Source of the DNA: Phytophthora quininea
Taxonomy: Eukaryota; Oomycota; Peronosporomycetes; Peronosporales; Peronosporaceae
Reading direction: 5' to 3'
Length of the DNA stretch: 64,000 nucleotides
Assembly: GCA_011947345.1 (NCBI GenBank)
Contig: JAAVTG010000075.1
Span: 1,207,500 to 1,271,499 of the forward strand
Part shown: positions 56,415 through 64,000 of the stretch, one piece after another
Numbering within the stretch: position 1 is the stretch's first letter
Layout: each line of letters starts with the position of its first letter
Translations under genes and position numbers: made by a program
Notes under the pieces: model-generated
Databases searched by the model: none
What the model was told of the DNA's origin: nothing
What the model saw: only the letters and a program-made list of their open reading frames with translations

Positions 56415-57267
56415 ATGGGGCCCAAGCCGTCGCTGCCCCCGTGCGGCTACATTGTCGTGCACCTGGGCCTGCCATCCGAGGTGCTCTCGGCGCTCCAAGA
56501 TGAAGCCCGCAGTCGCAACTACACGCCCGTGTTCCAGGAGGTTGGGGGACAGTGACGATCAATTTCGCGAGCGGTCTCGTATTGTTCGAACCTCGGGGGC
56601 TGTAGGAGAATTGAAGCGTGCGCTGAAGGCAATTACTGCCTGCCTGGACCCTGGCTGGCTCCCCAGTGTGTTCCCATTCATGCGCTCTCGTCCTGGAGGG
56701 CCAGAACAATAAAGCCACCAAGACGACCCTACCAGCGTTATTGATGCGGCCAATAGCAAAGGTCGTGTGCCTGCAAGTATGGTTTGCGCTTTGGAGGAGG
56801 TGACACAGCTTCGCGTATTCGACGGCTGCGTTGCGACAAAAGATGATGCAAAGGCTCGCGTGCTGTCAATTCCGGTTGGTTTCTGTGTGATTTTTCGTGG
56901 AGACCTCATACATAATGGCTTGCCGTACGAGACCACAAACCATCGAATTCATTGCTACTTGTCCTACCGAGGCCTCGCTTGGGAACCCGACATTGTTTCA
57001 AGTGTTCTACCTCGCCACTACGAATGTCAGTACTGTGACCTGAAACTAGACCAGTCAAATTTAATGCGGAAGCATCGTCGGTACTGTAAGAAGAATCCCA
57101 AGGCTCAAAAGAACGAAGAAACTCGCTGTGCGCCAACTAAGAGGCAGGGGCCATGGAGTTGCAATATTTGTGGAGACAGCTACGACGTTGACAGTTCCTA
57201 CAGAACGCACGTGAGTCGCGGACATAAGCACATTAAGACCGCAATGGGAAAAGGTACGCAATCGTAA
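56415..57267 (+). pseudogene. 2-oxoglutarate/Fe(II) dioxygenase-like protein fused to C2H2 zinc fingers (MULE cargo)
   Basis: N-terminal part: CGYIVVHLGLPSEVLSALQD, then ERSRIVRTSG. The metal-binding motif of double-stranded beta-helix dioxygenases is readable: H-x-D in SHQDD (56716-56724), a distal His in FRGDLIHNG (56911-56913), and the 2OG-binding Arg nine residues later in HRIHCYL (56944-56946). Two zinc fingers follow: CQYCDLKLDQSNLMRKH (last ligand Cys) and CNICGDSYDVDSSYRTH with a final His. The frame shifts once at GGGGG near 56543, and a TAA at 56710-56712 sits directly before the HxD motif, where family members have Gln or similar (CAA to TAA). By analogy with TET/JBP or AlkB enzymes it may oxidise modified bases, guided by its fingers. 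That is inference; a phytanoyl-CoA-hydroxylase-like small-molecule enzyme is possible. Confidence 0.6.
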
Positions 57268-57312
57268 AATCTTCTAGTTTAAAGGGAAAAATAAATTTCG
57301 GCCGATTTACTT

Positions 57313-59686
57313 TCAATTACCTAACCTGTTCTTCTGTCCCCATCGCGCATGTCCCCAGAACCGTGGCGGAATATCGTTTTCGTGATAAATATTCGTTTCT
57401 GTCGCCGTGAAGCTGGAAGGACCGGTCAAAGGAGGCAGCCAGGTAACTACTGTGTCAGAGGACGCTTGTCTAGCTAATTGTGCGGATGGTGGAGTTGCGG
57501 GGTGATTTAAATCGATGCGTTCAAACAGAGCGGGATCGCGTCTTGTGGTATTCGATCGCCGAGCTCTGCTGCGTCGATCGACCCGACGGCGCCGCTGTAG
57601 TTGCGCCTGCTGGGTATACGCCGGCTCCTGGATACGGATTGGTAGTGTGTGAGCTAGGTCGCGAATAATCCACCAATGCAACGCGAAATCATGAGGGCTG
57701 AGAATTTGCCGGCCATTTGATTCTGTGAGAGCAATCAACTCGTGTAGACATGGTCGTCCGTGCACCCTCCGAAATACTCCTGTGCATTTTCCTTGGTCAG
57801 CTCTCCGGAAAATAACCATCTGAGCTTCCTCCCACAGCTCGTTCGTTCGTGTGAGTGCCCACACGGTGATGATACGAGTGACAGCCGTGAATCGATTTCC
57901 TTGCAAAAGGTAAGGAACCCGAGCAGAATTTCTCTCAGCCAGAAGACTCGTACTAGATGCAGCTGCTTGCCACCACGGCAGTAGGGAGAGAAACACAGTG
58001 AGAATGTCGCTGTTGCAACCCCGGAGCCATACTTTACACTTTGCGTGGGCTCCTTTGACAAAAGATGTGTCACGGATCCCAAAATGCTGGAACCGGTCGG
58101 TCCAGGCGCGAACGATTCATGTCTTGTATTTCCACCAGTGCTTATCAAGATAATCAAAGAGAGGTCGGTTCAAACTTCGCAGGATTGAGTGCTTGTCCTC
58201 GAATTCCTCTTCCGTTGCTGCATCGACCGCCTCGTAAAAGCTGACATGAATGCATCAGTCTGCCAAGTGTTCTCATACTTTGGTTGGCCCGGAGCTGGGT
58301 TTTCAACAGGTACTTGGCCGAGAATTTGTCTTGTTTTACTGAGTACATTCTTGTTCATGTGCCACCGACATACAACAGCCGCCACTTCGGGGAAAACGGC
58401 ATCGATAGCGTTCATGGAAGCCAACTCACGGTCGGTAAGAATAAGACACGGCAGTCCAATTCGCATTTCGATGAGGAAGTCTCGCAGTGTTCGCATGGCC
58501 CATTCGTAATCTTCTTCCCTCTCTCGCGGTAACCAACATTGTGCTTCAGGTAAAACAGTGTTAAAACCTGTCAGCGAGATAATATTGAGCAGTGGCAACT
58601 TGTACTTGTTCGTCTTGTACGTGCAATCCATCCCAGGAACCTCGGGGTGTCGCCGATACTGTGAGAGTATGCGAGGATGAGCCCAGAACAAGTATAGGAG
58701 TTGGTTGGACTCTGGATCAGTTTCCCACCGGTAGTAAAATCCATCATCGTTTAACCGAGAAAAGAGGACCTCCACCACTGCTTGAGTTGCTAGTTCACGT
58801 CGACGAGTAGCATTCCTCATGTTGGCGATGTCTTGGGGTATGACAAAAGAGCCCGGATCAGCCTGGGACAAGCTTGCACACACAGCACCTGGGGTTACTC
58901 CAACTCTAGTTTGAGCCTGGACGAGGAGCTCGAGAGATGCTGCAGGCGGAACGTCTGTAGCTGCACAAGCTTGTTGTCGATGGCCTGGGTGGACTCGAGC
59001 ATCCTGGGATGGCGGGTGATTATGAAGGCTACGTCCGTTGCGTGTATGCACGACCTTCCCGGGGCCCTTGGGGTGGTCTTTGCAAACCGCCCTTACTATT
59101 ATCTTCATAGGGCAACCGATTCGCATGGATCCTCGCATCGGTCGCTGGCGATTATCGTCAGTAAGGTGTTGAGTGCACTTGGGTTTTCCTGCTCGATCGC
59201 AGTCAAAACCACGTTTCCAAACTTCTTTGGGGGAAGCATTCGGGGAAAGGCACGACGTTTCGTGACGTTAAAACCGTGTTCTTTCGTCCATCTGTGCAGA
59301 GCGGCGATGACTGCTTCCTCGGATTCGTAAGTTGATTGAGGAGGTGGCTCGATGGTATAAAGTTGACTCGTGATGACAGGCAACGGGGCAGTGGAAATAT
59401 CATTTTCGCTGGGCAAAGGTAGCGGAGCGAGGTCGAAAGAAGATCCCGCGAGCGTGGAGTCATTGTCAAACAGAGTATTGGAGGCGATGCCACCGCGGGT
59501 GGGTAACTCGTCGAGCCCGGATAAAGAAGTATTCTCCTGTTCAGTGGTCATGTCAGGAAACGGGAGAGCCTGAAGCAGGTCGTTCATTGTTATGGCAGTA
59601 TCGTCGCTTTCATTCCTCGGGATCGAGACGGTGTCAAGGTTGCCATTTGAACCGTTGGGGGCATTGAGAAGAAAGTTGAGGTCCAT
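57313..59686 (-). pseudogene. MULE transposase with FAR1-like N-terminus
   Basis: Starts at the ATG at 59686. An acidic N-terminal region is followed by a FAR1/WRKY-GCM1-like DNA-binding part (ALHRWTKEHGFNVTKRRA, then RIGCPMKIIVRAVCKDH and HNHPPS). The MULE core then reads VPGMDCTYKTNKYKLPLLNI (first Asp), LPCLILTDRELASMNAI (second Asp) and VVCRWHMNKNVLSK. After it come IVRAWTDRFQHFG and a SWIM-like zinc motif CTGVFRRVHGRPCLHEL. The frame shifts near 59150 and near 58235, and a TGA at 58117-58119 (CGA-to-TGA would explain it) interrupts between KYKT and IVRAW. The protein would cut the 134-bp ends and make 9-bp duplications. The rest is well conserved, so decay is recent or partly assembly error. 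Confidence 0.8.
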
Positions 59687-59891
59687 CGTTTAAGATCGAG
59701 CAGGTATGCCTTTTGATGCGGAGCTTGTGCTTCAGACGTAGAGGTTGAGAGGCTGCGGACCGGAAGGGATGTGGTGAGGTTAGAAGTGAGATTAGTATCG
59801 TGTTCACAACTTGTGCTATTAAAAGTTGTCTTCGTCTTTAGACACTGAGTCTTTGAGAACGAGAAACATTCGAGCTAATTTGAGTCAACAT

Positions 59892-60025
59892 TGTAGCGGA
59901 CACGCTCTGTTGAGACGGACACGGCTGGAGCGCACGCTTGTTTTTGTATGAAAATTGCAGCTGCTATTTCTTGTCCTTTTTCGTGCAATGGCTTTCGGCA
60001 GAATTAGCCCTCCTTAGTTTCACCC
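59892..60025 (-). repeat. MULE right terminal inverted repeat
   Basis: Reverse complement of the left repeat, ending in CACCC at 60025. It probably contains the promoter of the transposase, whose ATG lies about 205 bp inside. Confidence 0.9.
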
Positions 60026-60034
60026 GGAAGTGTG
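60026..60034 (+). repeat. MULE target-site duplication, right copy
   Basis: GGAAGTGTG, identical to 56246-56254. Confidence 0.85.
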
Positions 60035-60834
60035 TTGTAGAGGAGAATATGTGTAGAATAAGCGTGTTGTATAGTATATATATGTGTGTATGGAAACGAC
60101 AAAAGCGTATGTTGAATAGTTAATGAAACGGCGATTAAGGATAGGTAGTGTTAAAAGAATATGGATAATTATGAGTGTGAGAGTGTTGTTGGGAATAGTG
60201 TGAAGGTGAGTGAGTGTAAGTTTGTGTAGAGTATGAGTAGGTGTAGAATATGAGTGTGTAGAGTGGGAATGTGTGCAGAGAATGAGTGTTATTGTTTATA
60301 AATGTTTAAGGGTTTGAGAATTAGTAGTAAATGGTTTGAGTAGAAATGAAAGTGTAAATAGTATGATTTGGTGATAGGTAAACGACAAAATAGGGTGGGA
60401 GTGAAAGCAAAAGAAAAGAATGATAATAGTTGATTACAATGAGATGGATTGGGATTGATAGGAAAGGTGATTTGAATGATTGGATAGAGAGTTAGTTATT
60501 TAATTAGTAATGCGGAAAAATGAGAAGAAGGAGTATGTGGAGAGTATGAATATTGTATAATAGCGTAAGAGTGTATATAAGTGTAGGAGTACGAATTGTG
60601 TGTAGTGTGGATATGTAGATATTGTCTAGAAAAATGTGAGTATGTGAAATAGGAACGTTAAGAAAAGGAGTATGTAGAGAATAAATTGGTGTAGTGTAAA
60701 GTATGAGTGTGTAAAAAGAGTGTAAGACGAGAATAAAGAATGGTGTTGAGGATGAATTAGAGAGTGTGAGTGTTGTAGTGTGTGTAGAGTGTGAGTGTAA
60801 GTAGAGAGTGAGTGTACTATATATATATGGTCGG
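60035..60834. repeat. C-depleted GAGTGT/GTATG-type minisatellite, first block
   Basis: About 800 bp in which the plus strand is almost free of C and made of degenerate words such as GTGTAGAGTATGAG, GAGTGTGTAGAG and GTGAGTGTA. It ends near a (TA)n run at 60820. A section at about 60531-60770 is clearly related to 61676-61900. No gene. Confidence 0.75.
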
Positions 60835-60998
60835 CGCTACATATGTATCGCACTAAAATGACGTCGCGTTATCGGCTCTATTTTGGGATTTTGCTGCTTT
60901 TTATTCCTGCAGCGCGCTGCTTTTTAGCGCCCAAATTAGTACTACTCGATACACTATTTTAGGTTATCAGACTATACTGACAGTAATACTAATCACAG

Positions 60999-61675
60999 CA
61001 TAATGAAACTAAGTGTAACTGGGCTTTTCAGTAAGGCGAACATGATGGTGAAACTGGGTTTTCAGTAAGGCGAACATGATGGTGATACTCTGAGCGAACA
61101 GAAACAGGCGCATCCGCCAATCAGCGATCAGCAACGAAAACAACGGCTGTGCTCCACCGGTTGAGCTGAAAACTTGGGAAAGCATGTTTTCATATACGAG
61201 GAACATGATGGCGATAGTCTGAAGTGATAGAGACAGGCTCATCAGCCAATCAGCGATCAGGAAGGATAACCACGGCTGTACACACCCGTTTGGGCTGAAA
61301 ACTTGCGAGACTACGTTTTCGTATACGGGGAATAAGATGGTGGTAGTCTGAAGTGACAGAGACAGGCCCATCATCCAGTCAGCGATCAGAAACGATAACA
61401 ACGTCTACACGCACCGGGTTGGGCTGAAAACTTGAGAGACTACGTTTTCATTTGTGGAGAACACGATGTTGATTGTCTGAGATGACATAGACAGGCCCAT
61501 CAGCCAATCAGCGAGTAGCGAAGTTATCTACGGTGGCACACACCTGCTTCGACTAAAAACTTGAGATTCACGTGTTTGTATATGAGGAACACGATGGTGA
61601 CACTGCGAAGTGATAGAGACAGGCCTGTCAACCAATCAACGATCAGTAAGGGTAATTACGGCTGCTTACCCGGAG
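60999..61675. repeat. 129-bp tandem satellite array (about five units)
   Basis: The landmark CAATCAGCG recurs at about 61118, 61247, 61376, 61505 and 61633, a 128-129 bp period. Units share CGTTTGGGCTGAAAACTTG, GACTACGTTTTCGTATA and TAGTCTGAAGTGACAGAGAC. The minus strand is open across several units because 129 is a multiple of 3, giving a 43-residue hydrophobic repeat. Confidence 0.85.
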
Positions 61676-62212
61676 AGTATGGATAGTATATAATAGTGTA
61701 AGAGTGTATATAATTGTGAGTGTATGAGGTGTGTAAGAGTAGATATGTAGATATTGTATAGAGAAGTATGGGTATGTGAAATAGGAAGGTTTAAAGAAGG
61801 AGTATGTAGAGAAAAAATGGGTGTAAAGTATAAATGTGTAAAAAAGAATGTGAAAGAGGAGAAAAAATGGAGTTGAGGAAGGAATAGAATTTTGAGAAAT
61901 AGAAAATTGAAGAAAAATTATGGATGTTTGTAAGTATGAGTGTATGTAGAGTATGGATGTTTGTGGTAAATAGAAGTGTATGCAATGTGAGTGTAAGTAT
62001 GTGTGAGTGTAAATAGAGTAAGTGTAAAAAGTGTGATTGTGAATAGAATGTGATTGTTGTAGAGTATAAGTGTGTGTAAGTATGAGTATGAGTGTGTGTA
62101 GAGTGTGAGTGTTGTAGGGTTTGAGTGTGTGTAGAGTGTGAGTGTTGTAGAGTGTGAGTGTTGTAGAGTGTGAGTGTTATAGGGTTTGAGTGTTATAGGG
62201 TTTGAGTGTTAT
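61676..62212. repeat. C-depleted minisatellite, second block
   Basis: Repeats the composition and many words of 60531-60830 (GTATGTAGAGAA, GTGTAAAGTATAA, TAGATATTGTATAGA). Toward its right end it becomes regular: GAGTGTTGTAGAGTGT, then TGTTATAGGGTTTGAG three times, leading into telomere-like sequence. Confidence 0.75.
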
Positions 62213-62247
62213 AGGGTTTAGGGTTTAGGTTTAGGTTTAGGGTTTAG
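62213..62247 (+). repeat. Interstitial telomere-like repeats (TTTAGGG)
   Basis: GGGTTTA GGGTTTA GGTTTA GGTTTA GGGTTTA G: five units of the heptamer used as telomere repeat in oomycetes and plants, two of them with one G missing. The G-rich strand points right. Confidence 0.8.
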
Positions 62248-63087
62248 TAGAGGCGTTCCTGGAAAATTGAACCTTGGGATTTCTATGAAACTTTGCACAC
62301 ATATATCTCGTTGAGACGTAGCTGCATGCAAAATTTGAACCTTGGAAGTTTACTGTAAGTTTGTATACTGATGAAAAAACTGGTTTTCTCAGAAAGGACA
62401 ACTTAAACATATGTTTTTCTCGGAAATGAACTCGCAAGGGTCGATTTAGTGGGGGTAGAGCAAGGTCCTGTCTCATGTAGTCTCCTGGAACACTGTCAAA
62501 TCGCATGAAAGGATGAGATGGGTACATCGTACTTTAGAGAGAAGTCACGGTACTACTTCTGCAACGGACGCATTTGACAACATTTCACTTAAGTACGAAA
62601 CTATCATATGACATATTCTGTATGAGAGGTTGGGTTTCGCACAAAATGAAGTACCCTAAATATCTTCTTAAGTACGATTCATAATACGGAACAAAATTCA
62701 AAAAAGTACTTTCAAAAATGCGCAAATGACTTTACGAAAAGAAATGTTGGTAGAGATTTTGAGTACTTTCAGCCATATTGGGGGCTTCTGCAGATAAAGT
62801 TTGATAACATATGGACACCTCTGTTGGTGCTGGATTGTTCTTGACGGAAGGTATAAGAAATTACTATTCAAATGTTTTGCATCTATGCACCTATAGTCAC
62901 TATAAGTGACGCCATAAACAGCTTTTCGTTCCAATTAATGTATAAAGAAATAATTTACGCGGCCAAAGCGAACGGTTGAACATTGAGAATTCACAGTTGT
63001 ATATACAGAAATATAAGCTTTCCGGTGACAGACTGTATCTTGACAAAAAGGTACATTAACAGGAAAATGGATAGAATCTCCGTTTTA
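62248..63087. other. AT-rich stretch between telomere-like tract and satellite
   Basis: About 840 bp, no supported gene. The longest minus-strand ORF (62237-62527, 96 codons) shows no recognisable domain. No repeat structure recognised. Confidence 0.4.
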
Positions 63088-64000
63088 GAGTATTTTTAAA
63101 GTGAGTATGGGCATAAGGTAGACATATACATTTGGTGCCGTAGTGGTAGTAGTTGGCATAGATGGGGCGGAGGGAGAGATGGGGGTATGGACAGGGCGAG
63201 AGCAGGAAACCGGGTCGGAAACAGTCGAAATGCAATTGCGCGCCGTGTTGGAGTGGTTTTGAAGTGAGTATGGGGTCGGGTGGACATAGACGGTTGGTGG
63301 TGGTGGCAGTAGTTGGCAAATGGTGGTAGGTTGGCAAAGACAGGGCGGAGGGAGAGATGGGGGTATGGACAGGGCGAGAGCATGAAACTAGCATGAAACC
63401 GAGTCGGACACAGTCGAAATGCCGTTGCGCGCCGTGTTGGAGTGGTTTGAAGTGGGTAAGGGAGTCAGGTGGACATAGACGGTTGGGGAGGTGGTGGTAG
63501 TGATGGGCAAAGATGGGGCGGAGGAGATATGGGGGTATGAACAGGGCGAGAGCATGAAACCGGAAACAGTCGAAATGCCGTTGCGCGCCGTGTTGGAGTG
63601 GTTTTGAAGTGGGTAAGGGGTCAGGTGGACATAGACGGTTGGGGAGGTGGTGGTAGTGATGGGCAAAGATGGGGCGGAGGAGAGAGGTGGGGGTATGGAC
63701 GGGCGAGCATGAAACCGAGTCGGAAACAGTAGAAATGCCGTTGCGCGCCGTGTTGGAGTGGTTTTGAAGTGGGTAAGGAGTCGGGTGGACATAGACGGTT
63801 GGGGAGGTGGTAGTGATGGGCAAAGATGGGGCGGAGGGAGAGGTGGGGGTATGGACGGGGCGAGAGCATGAAACCGAGTCGGAAACAGTCGAAATGCCGT
63901 TGCGCGCCGTGTTGGAGTGGTTTTGAAGTGGGTAAGGAGTCAGGTGGACATAGACGGTTGGGAGGTGGTGGTAGTGATGGGCAAAGATGGGGCGGAGGGA
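63088..64000. repeat. Satellite of about 158 bp, running off the right edge
   Basis: The landmark TTGCGCGCCGTGTTGGAGTGG occurs at about 63236, 63425, 63581, 63741 and 63900 (steps 189, 156, 160, 159). Units also share GGTGGACATAGACGGTTGG and GGCAAAGATGGGGCGGAGG. The leftmost unit is the most diverged. Open minus-strand frames of up to 255 codons are a by-product of the repeat. Confidence 0.85.

Larger units (their letters stand above)
56255..60025. mobile_element. Complete-ended MULE (Mutator-like) transposon with dioxygenase cargo
   Basis: A 3,771-bp element with 134-bp terminal inverted repeats and a perfect 9-bp target duplication. It contains a FAR1/MULE transposase on the minus strand (57313-59686) and, convergent to it, a 2OG-Fe(II) dioxygenase-like plus zinc-finger ORF on the plus strand (56415-57267). 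Their 3' ends are about 45 bp apart. The element inserted into C-poor minisatellite sequence: deleting it together with one TSD copy joins ...TTGG|GAAGTGTG to TTGTAGAGG... in register. Perfect TSD and nearly identical TIRs (about 92%) suggest a fairly recent insertion, although both genes are broken. Confidence 0.9.

Noticed and set aside
63056..63823. 255-codon minus-strand open frame (Pro/His/Leu-rich)
   Set aside because: It lies wholly in the satellite of about 158 bp, whose period is not a multiple of three. The open frame reflects lack of stop triplets in a C/A-rich strand, and all three frames give similar low-complexity text.
60999..64000. Possible CRISPR-like array
   Set aside because: The repeats are long (129 and about 158 bp), directly tandem and without unique spacers. 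They are eukaryotic satellites.
1..64000. tRNA, rRNA or snRNA genes
   Set aside because: I looked for tRNA-like box A/box B pairs and conserved rRNA segments by eye and saw none. A covariance-model search would be needed to exclude them fully.

Overview
The window looks like a nuclear chromosome segment of an oomycete, most likely a Phytophthora/Pythium-type water mould. The grounds are compact intron-poor genes with 60-80 bp introns, a cilium gene (CC2D2A) expected in a zoospore-forming lineage, a DUF6818-type Myb-like protein, oomycete-style Harbinger and MULE transposases, and TTTAGGG-like telomeric repeats.

Left part, about 1-45.8 kb, is gene-dense housekeeping sequence. In order: an NCoR/POWERDRESS-like double-SANT corepressor (+); a 1-Cys peroxiredoxin-like protein without its catalytic Cys (-); CC2D2A (+); a borealin-like chromosomal-passenger protein (-) whose stop codon overlaps that of CC2D2A in one CTAG; a small membrane protein (-); mitochondrial bL36 (+); a secreted TTL-like protein with an EGF module and a membrane anchor (+); a multipass membrane protein (+); ArfGAP (+); PDH E1-beta (-); a single-pass membrane protein (-); a zinc-type alcohol dehydrogenase lacking catalytic-zinc ligands (+); a small secreted protein (-); DDX18/Has1 helicase (-); TIM44 (+); a 17-exon DMC1 recombinase (+); a kelch protein (-); a LARP7-like protein (+); a TRAPPC12-like protein (-); and FGAM synthase (+). 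Closely spaced divergent and convergent pairs are the rule. Many conserved genes are broken by one-base shifts at short homopolymers, almost always with one base missing. This pattern suggests assembly error rather than gene death.

Right part, about 45.8-64 kb, is a transposon- and satellite-rich, subtelomere-like block. It holds gene relics; a complete-looking 2.8 kb Harbinger element (TIRs, 3-bp TSD, a DUF6818 gene and a DDE transposase tail to tail, with a mutated catalytic Asp); helicase-like and chromodomain/OTU-like relics; a 3.77 kb MULE with 134-bp TIRs and a perfect 9-bp TSD; a 129-bp satellite whose minus strand encodes a 43-residue repeat; long C-depleted GAGTGT-type minisatellites that merge into a short TTTAGGG tract at 62.2 kb; and a satellite of about 158 bp running off the right edge.

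The most interesting object is the MULE. Besides a FAR1/MULE transposase it carries, convergent to it, an ORF that reads as a 2-oxoglutarate/Fe(II) dioxygenase (HxD...H...R) fused to two C2H2-type zinc fingers. This is a candidate transposon-borne nucleic-acid oxidase, damaged in this copy by a frameshift and a C-to-T type nonsense codon.
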